Both the position numbers and the translations under genes were made by a program. A DNA stretch of 64,000 nucleotides, taken from the NCBI RefSeq assembly GCF_030010375.1, contig NZ_JASCRY010000002.1, forward strand, positions 558,001-622,000, written 5' to 3'. Below are positions 53,117 to 62,666 of the stretch, in pieces. Source of the stretch: Flavobacterium yafengii (lineage in GTDB: Bacteria > Bacteroidota > Bacteroidia > Flavobacteriales > Flavobacteriaceae). How positions within the stretch are numbered: position 1 is the first letter of the stretch; the number at the start of each line of letters is the position of its first letter. Below the pieces are notes generated by a model that worked only from the letters and a program-made list of their open reading frames with translations, was not told the DNA's origin and made no database searches.

Positions 53117-54139
53117 TTATAATTGTATTCTTGCTTTAGAAACGACAGAAGAAGTTTCAAATTTTTGTGATAAAAACTTTTGATAACCTACAATTCCAAT
53201 CATTGCAGCGTTATCGGTAGTGTATTCAAATTTAGGAATAAAGGTTTTCCAGCCGTATTTATTCTCTGTTTCTTTTAATGTATTTCGGATTCCAGAATTT
53301 GCAGAAACTCCTCCGCCAATTGCTATTTGTTTTATTCCGGTTTCCTTTACTGCCAATTTTAATTTGTCCATTAAAATTTCAATAATCGTATGTTGAATGG
53401 AAGCGCAAATGTCATTGAGGTTTTCGTCAACGAAATTTGGATTTTCTAATTTTTTCTTTTGAATAAAATATAAAATAGCCGTTTTTAGTCCAGAAAAGCT
53501 GAAATCCAATCCTGGAACTTTTGGTTTTGTAAATGCAAAGGCTTTCGGATTTCCTAATTGTGCATATTTGTCAATTAAAGGACCGCCAGGATAGGGAAGA
53601 CCCAGTATTTTTGCACTTTTATCAAAAGCTTCACCTACCGCATCATCAGTGGTTTCTCCGATAACAGTCATGTCAAAATAGTCATCCACTTTAATAATTT
53701 GAGTATGTCCGCCACTTATGGTCAAAGCCAAAAAAGGGAAAGTAGGTTTTTCATATCCTTCTTCGTCTATAAAATGGGCCAAAACGTGCGCTTGCATATG
53801 GTTTACAGCAATCAAAGGAACTTGCAAGGCTAAAGCAATTGATTTTGCAAATGAACTTCCTACTAAAAGGGATCCCATAAGTCCCGGACCTTGTGTAAAG
53901 GCAATTGCTGATAGCTGTTCTTTTTGTATATTTGCATTCCGTAGCGCGGCATCGATTACCGGAACTATGTTTTGTTGATGTGCGCGAGAGGCCAGTTCAG
54001 GAACCACGCCGCCATATTGATTATGTATAAGCTGATTTGCAACAACATTTGACAGCACTTTATCGTTTAGTAAAATGGCAGCTGCGGTATCATCACAGGA
54101 ACTTTCGATGGCAAGAATAAAAACCTCGGGATTTTGCAT
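53117..54139 (-). CDS. tsaD: tRNA N6-threonylcarbamoyladenosine transferase
   Basis: Protein of 340 residues from ATG 54139 (MQNPEVFILAIESSCDDTAAA). The ATG at 54190 would add 17 residues not in the family. Metal-binding motif HMQAHVLAH near residue 113 and ASK-like nucleotide motifs (GGGVSANSGIR near 270) are present. It transfers the threonylcarbamoyl group to A37 of tRNAs. Divergent from tamB. Confidence 0.95.
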   Translation of the reverse strand: MQNPEVFILAIESSCDDTAAAILLNDKVLSNVVANQLIHNQYGGVVPELASRAHQQNIVPVIDAALRNANIQKEQLSAIAFTQGPGLMGSLLVGSSFAKSIALALQVPLIAVNHMQAHVLAHFIDEEGYEKPTFPFLALTISGGHTQIIKVDDYFDMTVIGETTDDAVGEAFDKSAKILGLPYPGGPLIDKYAQLGNPKAFAFTKPKVPGLDFSFSGLKTAILYFIQKKKLENPNFVDENLNDICASIQHTIIEILMDKLKLAVKETGIKQIAIGGGVSANSGIRNTLKETENKYGWKTFIPKFEYTTDNAAMIGIVGYQKFLSQKFETSSVVSKARIQL

Positions 54140-54283
54140 AAAAAGGCACAAATTTTGAATTACATTTGACAAGTCGATTATAAAAATCACTTTGTAGCAG
54201 CCAAAATTAAAGAATTTTTATTTAAGGTGCTTCGGTTTCCAAAAGCAAAATCAAATATTAGAAAATTTAAATAGTATATAGGT

Positions 54284-57200
54284 ATCAAAAAAATTAAAAA
54301 AATAGTATTTCGTTCTCTACTTGGACTAATCCTACTTTTGTTGGTACTCGGTATTGCTCTTACCATGCCATTTGTTCAAACAAAAATTGCTCAATATTTC
54401 ACGAATAGTATTAATAAAGATTTTGGGACTAATATTAATATTGATGAAGTTGCCATTTCGGTTTTTGGAGGGGTAAAATTTAAAAAAGTATTGATTCTGG
54501 ATCATCGTAAAGATACTTTGATTTATTCCAATAGAATTTCAACCACTATTTTAGAAGGTAAAAAATTGCTCGATGGAGATTTAATCTTTGATGATTTAGA
54601 TTTGCACGGGTTGCTTTTTAATTTGAGAACGTACAAAAACGAAAAACAATCGAATCTCGATAAGTTTATTGCAGCTTTTGAAACAGGAAAGCCATCAAGT
54701 AAGAAATTTTTATTGAAAGCTAATAAGTTGAAAATTTATGATGGTCATTTTATTTTGACAGATGACAATCGTGACAATCCTAAAGATTTAGATTTCACTA
54801 AACTGAATGCTTCAGTAACTGATTTTAAAATATACGGTCCGGATGTTACCACAATGATTAATAAAATGTCATTTTTGGATTTCCGTGGTTTGTATGTTAA
54901 AAATTTAAGCTCCAAATTCAGTTATTCAAAAAAGAATATAAAATTGGAAAATCTTGATTTGTTGACCAAAGAGTCAACGCTGAAAGGAACCGTTTTATTA
55001 AAATATAAAATTGAAGATTTTTCTAATTTTACTGATAAAGTTCAGTTTGATATAAAATTAGATGCAGCATCAATTGCTTCAAATGACATTCGTTATTTTT
55101 ATAAAGAATTAGGCAGGAATCAACATTTTTATACCAAAGCAAGTATAAAAGGTACTCTTAATGATTTGAAATTTAAAAACTTAGAATTAGTTGATGACCG
55201 CAAGACACAAATTAACGGTGATATCAATTTTAAGAATTTGTTTGCCAAAAAAGGGCAAAAATTTTCGATGTATGCTAAGTTTGATAAGCTAACTTCCAGC
55301 TACGATGATTTAATCGTAATACTTCCCAATATTTTAGGAAATAAATTGCCCACTTCTTTAAAGAAATTAGGAAGATTTACCGCTTCAGGAACATCTAATG
55401 TTTCAACAACTGCTGTTGAAGCTGATTTTTCTATGATTACTGCATTAGGTAAAGTAACGTCTAACCTAGCAATACAAAATATTGATGTAATTGATAAGGC
55501 TTCCTATTTAGGGAATGTAATTTTAGAAAACTTTGATGTTGGGACATTATTTGATCAGAAGGAATTAGGCAGCATAAGTTTGAATATTGATGTAGATGGA
55601 AAAGGTTTTAAACGAGAATTTCTTAATACCGGAATCAAAGGTGACATTAGTCAAATGGATTATAAAAACTACAATTACACTAATATTGTGGTAAATGGAA
55701 CGCTTAAAAGTCCTAATTACAAAGGTCAAATAACGGTAAATGACCCTAATTTGACTATGACTTTTGATGGTTTATTGGATTTAAGTAAAAAAGACAGCCG
55801 ATACGATTTTCACATCAATGTTGAAAATGCAGATTTAAATAAATTAAAATTAATAAAAGATTCTGTTTCTATTTTCAAAGGGGATGTTGTGGTGGAAGCT
55901 TCGGGAAATAATATAGAGAATTTTCAAGGAAATGTTTACATTAATAAAACGTCTTATCAAAATACAAAAGGAATTTACAACTTTGATGATTTTACAATAA
56001 TTTCCAGTTTTGACCAAAACAGAATCCGAACCATAACAGTAAATTCTCCTGATATTGTTGAAGGTGAAATTGTAGGTAAATATGAATTCAATCAATTAGA
56101 GAATTTAGTAAAGAATTCTTTAGGAAGTCTTTATACGAATTTTAAACCAAGTAAGGTTAAAAAAGGGCAGTTTCTTAAATTTAATTTTTCCATCTATAAT
56201 AAAATTATCGAAATATTTTATCCGGATATTTCAATCGGTTCAAATACTATAATTAAAGGAAATATAAATTCTGATAATCAAGAGTTTAAGCTTAATTTTA
56301 ATTCGCCTCAAATCATAGCTTCAAACAACACATTTGATAATATTAGAGTTTCGGTAGACAATAAAAATCCACTTTATAATGCTTACATTGAATTGGATAG
56401 CATCAAAACGAAATATTATAAAATACGTGATTTTAGTGTGATAAATGTGACTATGAAAGATACTTTGTTCTTTCGTTCTGAATTTAAAGGCGGATCAAAA
56501 GGGGAGGATTATTATAATCTGAATTTATATCATACTATAAATGCAGCCAATAATAACGTAGTTGGAATCAGTAAATCGGAAGTGAAATTCAAGGATTATC
56601 TATGGTTTTTGAATGAAAATGAAACACCAAATAATCAAATTGTTTTTGATAAATCATTTAAGAACTTCGATATTGACAATATAATATTGTCACATGAAAA
56701 TCAGTCGATTTCGTTAATGGGGGCTTTTAAAGGCTCTAATATTAAGGATTTGAAATTGAGCTTTAAAGATGTAGATTTAAATCAAATTACACCTGCCAAT
56801 AATAAGTTTGTTGCGCATGGAAATATAAATGGCGAGGTAAATTTCAAGCAAAATAATAATGTTTATCAGCCTACATCTTCTATCGTAATCGATAATTTGA
56901 ATGTAAATAAAACGGATTTAGGTACTTTGAATTTTGAAATTGAAGGAGATGAAAGTCTTAGAAAATTTACTATCAATTCTAATTTAGAAAATAAAAATTT
57001 TGAATCCTTTAATGCTAATGGAAGTTTTGAAATTGTAAACAAAGAAACCATCCTTGATTTAAGACTAAAATTCGAAAAGTTTAATATTGCAACCCTTAAT
57101 TCGCTTGGCGGGGAAGTATTATCAAATATTAGAGGTTCTATATCCGGTAATTCCACTATTGAGGGAAATCTTAAAAAACCGAATATTAATGGACGTTTAT

Positions 57201-58771
57201 TTTTAGATAATGCCGGTATAACTATTCCGTATTTGAGTGTTGATTATGCATTGAGCAACAATACAATTATTGATCTTACCGATGAGAAATTCCTATTTAG
57301 GAACAATACGCTTACAGATACAAAATATGGAACTGTAGGTAAATTGAATGGAAGTATTGAGCATAATAATTTTGCAGATTGGAAGCTGGATTTAGCTATT
57401 AATTCTAAAAGACTTTTAGCGTTAGATACTCAAGACAGTGAAGATACCGCTTATTACGGAACTGCTTTTATCGATGGTATTGCCACCATAAAAGGACCAA
57501 CGAATTCTTTGTTTATAAAAGTGGATGCAAAATCCGAGAAAGGTACAGCCATTAAAATCCCGATTAATAATGCCGAAAGTGTAAGTGATAATGTTTTTCT
57601 ACATTTTGTGACCGATCAAGAAAAATATAATTTAAAAAATGGAATTACGGAGAACACCAGAAACTACAATGGACTGGAATTAGAGTTTGATTTTGATATT
57701 ACTCCAGATGCCGAAGTAGAAGTGATTTTAGACCGAAATACAGGTCATGGAATGAAAGGAAAAGGTTTTGGATCTTTATTGTTTAAAATAAATACTTTAG
57801 GGAAATTTAATATGTGGGGAGATTTCCAGGCGTATGAGGGAACCTATAATTTTAAATATGGAGGACTTATTGATAAGAAATTTGCAGTTAAAAAAGGAGG
57901 TTCTATTTCTTGGGAAGGAAATCCGATGAGAGCGCAATTAAACCTTGAAGCAGTGTATAAAACAACAGCAAATCCTGCGGTATTATTAGATAACTCCTCT
58001 TTTAATACAAAAGTTCCTGTTGAAGTAGTTATTGGTATCCGAGGCGATTTGACTAGTCCGGAGCCAGATTTTAATATTGAATTCCCAACAGTAAGTAATG
58101 TTTTGAAATCAGAAATTCAATATAAATTGAACGATAAGGATGTGAGACAAACTCAAGCTTTGTATTTATTATCATCTGGTGGATTTTTAAGTCCGGAAGG
58201 AGTAAGTCAATCTGATTTTTCAGGAAGCTTATTTGAGACCGCTTCAAGCATATTAGGCGGAATCATACAATCGGATGATGAAAAATTTAAAGTGGGTCTT
58301 AATTTCATTGGTGCCGACAGAAGAATAGGTAAAGAAACTGACGGGCGCTTTGTAGCGACTATTTCGTCAAAAATAAATGAAAGAATTACGATTAATGGTA
58401 AACTCGGTGTTCCTTTTGGAGGAATTAATGAATCAGCAATCGTAGGTGATGTTGAAGTTTTGTATAGAGTTAATGAAGATGGAACGCTTAATTTACGCCT
58501 TTTTAATAAAGAAAATGATATTAATTATATTGGGCAGGGAATTGGATATACACAAGGTTTAGGGGTTTCTTATGAGGTCGATTTTGATACTTTTAAAGAG
58601 TTAGTCAATAAAATTTTTAAAAATCTAAAAATAGACAGAGCTACAGTGCCTGTTGCCGAAGACCAAGATTCTGATATGTCTCCTGATTATATTAATTTTT
58701 CTAAACCAAAGAAATCTAGTACAAAAAAAATCAAGAAAAATCAAGAAGGTTTACTTCCAGAGGAAAACTAA
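54284..58771 (+). CDS. tamB: TamB/YtfN-like translocation-assembly protein
   Basis: Very large protein of about 1,495 residues. An N-terminal TM/signal segment (VFRSLLGLILLLLVLGIAL) is followed by a long beta-strand-rich body and the C-terminal TamB (DUF490) domain, for example FGSLLFKINTLGKFNMWGDFQAYEGTYNF and IGIRGDLTSPEPDFNIEFP near 1245, and a barrel-like end with GAD..KETDGRFVATISSKINERITINGKLG. It inserts or transports proteins/lipids across the periplasm. No ATG exists at the N-terminus: the reading frame opens after a TAG at 54272 and the natural start position is ATC at 54284 (IKKIKKIV..), where an ATG would be expected. TTG 54338 would cut into the TM segment. Confidence 0.9.
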   Translation: MKKIKKIVFRSLLGLILLLLVLGIALTMPFVQTKIAQYFTNSINKDFGTNINIDEVAISVFGGVKFKKVLILDHRKDTLIYSNRISTTILEGKKLLDGDLIFDDLDLHGLLFNLRTYKNEKQSNLDKFIAAFETGKPSSKKFLLKANKLKIYDGHFILTDDNRDNPKDLDFTKLNASVTDFKIYGPDVTTMINKMSFLDFRGLYVKNLSSKFSYSKKNIKLENLDLLTKESTLKGTVLLKYKIEDFSNFTDKVQFDIKLDAASIASNDIRYFYKELGRNQHFYTKASIKGTLNDLKFKNLELVDDRKTQINGDINFKNLFAKKGQKFSMYAKFDKLTSSYDDLIVILPNILGNKLPTSLKKLGRFTASGTSNVSTTAVEADFSMITALGKVTSNLAIQNIDVIDKASYLGNVILENFDVGTLFDQKELGSISLNIDVDGKGFKREFLNTGIKGDISQMDYKNYNYTNIVVNGTLKSPNYKGQITVNDPNLTMTFDGLLDLSKKDSRYDFHINVENADLNKLKLIKDSVSIFKGDVVVEASGNNIENFQGNVYINKTSYQNTKGIYNFDDFTIISSFDQNRIRTITVNSPDIVEGEIVGKYEFNQLENLVKNSLGSLYTNFKPSKVKKGQFLKFNFSIYNKIIEIFYPDISIGSNTIIKGNINSDNQEFKLNFNSPQIIASNNTFDNIRVSVDNKNPLYNAYIELDSIKTKYYKIRDFSVINVTMKDTLFFRSEFKGGSKGEDYYNLNLYHTINAANNNVVGISKSEVKFKDYLWFLNENETPNNQIVFDKSFKNFDIDNIILSHENQSISLMGAFKGSNIKDLKLSFKDVDLNQITPANNKFVAHGNINGEVNFKQNNNVYQPTSSIVIDNLNVNKTDLGTLNFEIEGDESLRKFTINSNLENKNFESFNANGSFEIVNKETILDLRLKFEKFNIATLNSLGGEVLSNIRGSISGNSTIEGNLKKPNINGRLFLDNAGITIPYLSVDYALSNNTIIDLTDEKFLFRNNTLTDTKYGTVGKLNGSIEHNNFADWKLDLAINSKRLLALDTQDSEDTAYYGTAFIDGIATIKGPTNSLFIKVDAKSEKGTAIKIPINNAESVSDNVFLHFVTDQEKYNLKNGITENTRNYNGLELEFDFDITPDAEVEVILDRNTGHGMKGKGFGSLLFKINTLGKFNMWGDFQAYEGTYNFKYGGLIDKKFAVKKGGSISWEGNPMRAQLNLEAVYKTTANPAVLLDNSSFNTKVPVEVVIGIRGDLTSPEPDFNIEFPTVSNVLKSEIQYKLNDKDVRQTQALYLLSSGGFLSPEGVSQSDFSGSLFETASSILGGIIQSDDEKFKVGLNFIGADRRIGKETDGRFVATISSKINERITINGKLGVPFGGINESAIVGDVEVLYRVNEDGTLNLRLFNKENDINYIGQGIGYTQGLGVSYEVDFDTFKELVNKIFKNLKIDRATVPVAEDQDSDMSPDYINFSKPKKSSTKKIKKNQEGLLPEEN

Positions 58772-59159
58772 TTAGTTGGTCTTTTTTTAATTTAAATACT
58801 GCCAATACTGAATAAGAATGCAGTTTAATGTTGCTTGCGTTTAATTAATTCAAATTACCAAGCGCTACATAAAATCATAAATATTTTTTAAAGTATACAG
58901 AAGAAAACTCTCTTTTTGTATCTTAGTGACAAATAGTTAGTGTATTGTCTTAGTTTATAATCAAAAAAACAAGCTAATTGTTAATTATCAAATAAAAATC
59001 AATTATTTTTCAATTTTGTTAAATAAAATCCTTTTTATTTTGTTTTTCCAAAAACTTATCAACGAAAACGTTTGAATTTGGAACGCTTTACTAATTTATT
59101 AAAAACACAGCTTTAAAAGTGCTGAATGTTTGCTAATTTTACACTTTAATACTTAAATA
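58772..59159. other. 388-bp intergenic region between tamB and pfkA
   Basis: AT-rich and without ORF or clear hairpin. It must contain the pfkA promoter; a TTTG/TANNTTTG pair could not be placed convincingly. Confidence 0.5.
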
Positions 59160-60146
59160 ATGCCAAAAACAATAAAAAAAGTTGGCGTTCTAACTTCGGG
59201 AGGAGACTCTCCAGGAATGAATGCAGCTATTCGATCGGTTGTTCGAACATGTGCTTATCATAATATAGAATGCATAGGAATTTATAGAGGATATCAGGGA
59301 ATGATTGAAGGTGACTTCAAAGAAATGGGACCTCGAAGTGTAAACAACATTGTAAATAAAGGAGGGACGATTCTTAAATCAGCTCGATCTTTAGAATTTA
59401 AAACTTCAGAAGGAAGAAAAAAAGCACACGAAAATCTTACTAAAGCAGGAATTGATGCTTTAGTGGTAATAGGAGGTGACGGAACTTTTACTGGAGGTTT
59501 ATTATTCAATACTGAATTTAATTTTCCAGTAATGGGAATCCCGGGAACTATTGATAATGATATTTTTGGGACGAGTCATACTTTAGGGTACGATACGGCA
59601 TTAAATACTGTAGTTGACGTAATTGATAAAATTAGAGATACAGCAAGTTCTCATAACCGATTATTCTTTGTAGAAGTAATGGGTAGAGATGCTGGTCATA
59701 TTGCTTTGAATGCAGGTATTGGTGCAGGAGCAGAAGAAATTTTAATTCCTGAGGAGGACTTGGGTCTAGACAGATTATTAGAGTCACTGCAAAAAAGTAA
59801 AGCTTCAGGTAAATCATCCAGTATAGTTGTTATTGCTGAAGGAGATAAAATTGGTAAAAATGTATTCGAATTAAAAGATTACGTTGAAGCTAATTTGCCT
59901 GAATACGATGTTAGAGTTTCGGTTTTAGGTCACATGCAGCGAGGTGGTTCCCCATCTTGTTTTGACAGAGTCTTAGCCAGTAGATTAGGTGTAAAAGCCG
60001 TTGAATCTTTATTGGAAGGTAAGTCAAATTACATGGTTGGATTGCAAAATGACAAAGTAGCGTTGACGCCTTTAGAACAAGCAATCAAAGGAAAAACAAT
60101 GATTGATAGAGAATTATTAAGAGTTTCAGACATTATGTCTACATAA
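59160..60146 (+). CDS. pfkA: 6-phosphofructokinase
   Basis: Protein of 328 residues, ATP-type PFK. Motifs GGDSPGMNAAIRSVVR near residue 14, GGDGTFTGG near 105 and GIPGTIDNDIFG near 126 (catalytic Asp, TIDND), and MGRDAGHIAL near 171. It phosphorylates fructose-6-phosphate. It is 74 bp upstream of gapA. The core PFK with the GGDG motif points to an ATP-dependent allosteric enzyme. Confidence 0.97.
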   Translation: MPKTIKKVGVLTSGGDSPGMNAAIRSVVRTCAYHNIECIGIYRGYQGMIEGDFKEMGPRSVNNIVNKGGTILKSARSLEFKTSEGRKKAHENLTKAGIDALVVIGGDGTFTGGLLFNTEFNFPVMGIPGTIDNDIFGTSHTLGYDTALNTVVDVIDKIRDTASSHNRLFFVEVMGRDAGHIALNAGIGAGAEEILIPEEDLGLDRLLESLQKSKASGKSSSIVVIAEGDKIGKNVFELKDYVEANLPEYDVRVSVLGHMQRGGSPSCFDRVLASRLGVKAVESLLEGKSNYMVGLQNDKVALTPLEQAIKGKTMIDRELLRVSDIMST

Positions 60147-60214
60147 GTGGTTAAAGTTTATAGTGAGGAAATTAGACTTTAGGTTGAGTTAATAAAAATA
60201 AACAAAAAAATTAA

Positions 60215-61225
<1,011 letters not shown>

Positions 61226-61239
61226 TTCTTTATATTTAC

Positions 61240-61270
61240 AAATCCCGTTATATTATATTTAACGGGATTT
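61240..61270 (+). terminator. Terminator after gapA
   Basis: AAATCCCGTTA (61240-61250) and TAACGGGATTT (61260-61270) form an 11-bp stem with a 9-nt loop, followed by a T-rich tail. Confidence 0.85.
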
Positions 61271-61364
61271 TATTTTTTGTTCCATTTTTTAAATGCAAAT
61301 CTTATACTGCACGCATTTTAAATTAGAAAAATAAAATACAAAAAAACCAAAAAAACCAAAAAAA

Positions 61365-62216
61365 ATGAGATTATTAGTTGATAGTGGTTCTACCAAAGCT
61401 GATTGGATAGCGATTGATGATGCCGGAAAAGTATTGTTTACCACACAAACATTAGGGTTGAATCCAGAAATTCTAGATGGAGATGAAATTATTGAACGTT
61501 TGAACGATCGTTTTGATATTTTACAAAATAAAAAAGAGGCTACTCATTTATTTTTCTATGGCGCAGGTTGTGGAACTGATAGAATGAAAATTTCACTTTC
61601 ACAAATTTTTCAAAACTATTTCCCTAATGCAATTATTGTAGTTGAAGAGGATACTTATGCTGCAGTTTACGCTACAACGCCTAAAGGTGAAAAAGCTATT
61701 GTTAGTATTTTAGGAACAGGATCTAACTGTAGTTATTTTGATGGAAAAGAATTGCATCAAAAAGTACAATCATTAGGATATATCGTTATGGATGATTGTA
61801 GCGGTAATGTTTTTGGAAAAGAATTAATCAGAAAGTATTATTTTAATAAAATGCCAAAAGAATTGGCAGTAGAATTTGAGAAAGAATACGATTTAGATCC
61901 AGATGCTATTAAAAGTAAATTATACAAAGAAGCGAATCCAAATGCTTACTTAGCAACATTTGCAAAGTTCTTAATTCAACATAAAGATACTGAATTTTGT
62001 AAAAAAATAATTTTCAAAGGAATGAAATCTTTCGTGAAAAATTATATTAAACAATATGATAATTGCAAAGAAGTACCTGTTCACTTTGTAGGATCTATTG
62101 CATTTTATTTGAAAGATGAATTGCAAGAGACTTTCGATAAGTATGAATTAAAATTAGGTAACGTACTTAGAAGACCTATTGATGGTCTTATAGCGTATCA
62201 TATTGCCAACAAATAA
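61365..62216 (+). CDS. BadF/BadG-family sugar kinase (N-acetylglucosamine kinase-like)
   Basis: Protein of 283 residues. ASKHA ATPase fold: N-terminal phosphate loop LVDSGSTKADWIAI at 4-17, second loop SILGTGSNCSYFDG near 112, and VHFVGSIAFYLKDEL near 243. Bacteroidetes members act on GlcNAc or similar amino sugars. It sits after the gapA terminator and ends convergently with ridA. Confidence 0.85.
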   Translation: MRLLVDSGSTKADWIAIDDAGKVLFTTQTLGLNPEILDGDEIIERLNDRFDILQNKKEATHLFFYGAGCGTDRMKISLSQIFQNYFPNAIIVVEEDTYAAVYATTPKGEKAIVSILGTGSNCSYFDGKELHQKVQSLGYIVMDDCSGNVFGKELIRKYYFNKMPKELAVEFEKEYDLDPDAIKSKLYKEANPNAYLATFAKFLIQHKDTEFCKKIIFKGMKSFVKNYIKQYDNCKEVPVHFVGSIAFYLKDELQETFDKYELKLGNVLRRPIDGLIAYHIANK

Positions 62217-62268
62217 AAATTTCAATGAATTGCAATACTTAACTAAAGTATTGCAATCATTGAAATTT
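62217..62268. terminator. Bidirectional hairpin between the sugar-kinase gene and ridA
   Basis: AAATTTCAATGA.. (from 62217) pairs with ..TCATTGAAATTT (to 62268), about 23 bp with one mismatch and a 4-8-nt loop. It overlaps the last codons of ridA, so the ridA 3' end is part of the terminator. Confidence 0.8.
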
Positions 62269-62623
62269 CAACATTTACATTTTTTGGCAAACATGCCACT
62301 TGAACCGTTTCACGAGCTGGAGCGGTTTTTTCGTTGAAATAAGAACCATAAACGGTATTTATTTTTCCAAAATCATTCATATCCATGATGAATATGGTTG
62401 TCTTCACAACGTTTTCAAATGTCATTCCTGCTGCTTCAAGTACGGCTTTCATGTTTTGCATTACTTGCTCTGTTTCTACTTCAATGGTGTCAGTAACCAA
62501 TTCTCCAGTTGCAGGATTAATTGCAATTTGACCGGAAGTATATAGCGTATTTCCTTTAAGAACTGCCTGGTTATAAGGCCCGATTGGTGCCGGAGCATTC
62601 TCTGTAAAAATTATCTTTTTCAT
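62243..62623 (-). CDS. ridA: RidA enamine/imine deaminase
   Basis: Protein of 126 residues (YjgF/YER057c/UK114 family). Motifs APAPIGPYNQAV near residue 10, YTSGQIAINPATGEL near 28, and the C-terminal TVQVACLPKNVNVEISMIA with the substrate Arg in PARETVQVA near 103. It hydrolyses reactive enamines from PLP enzymes. Same strand as lptD downstream of it in the genome order, usual for Flavobacteria. Confidence 0.95.
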   Translation of the reverse strand: MKKIIFTENAPAPIGPYNQAVLKGNTLYTSGQIAINPATGELVTDTIEVETEQVMQNMKAVLEAAGMTFENVVKTTIFIMDMNDFGKINTVYGSYFNEKTAPARETVQVACLPKNVNVEISMIAIL

Positions 62624-62666
62624 AAAACGGTTGTTTTTTTTATATAGTGAAAAGTTTAAGAATCAA

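Noticed and set aside
54338..58771. tamB start at TTG 54338
   Set aside because: It would remove half of the N-terminal membrane segment that homologs have; upstream in-frame codons fit the family better.
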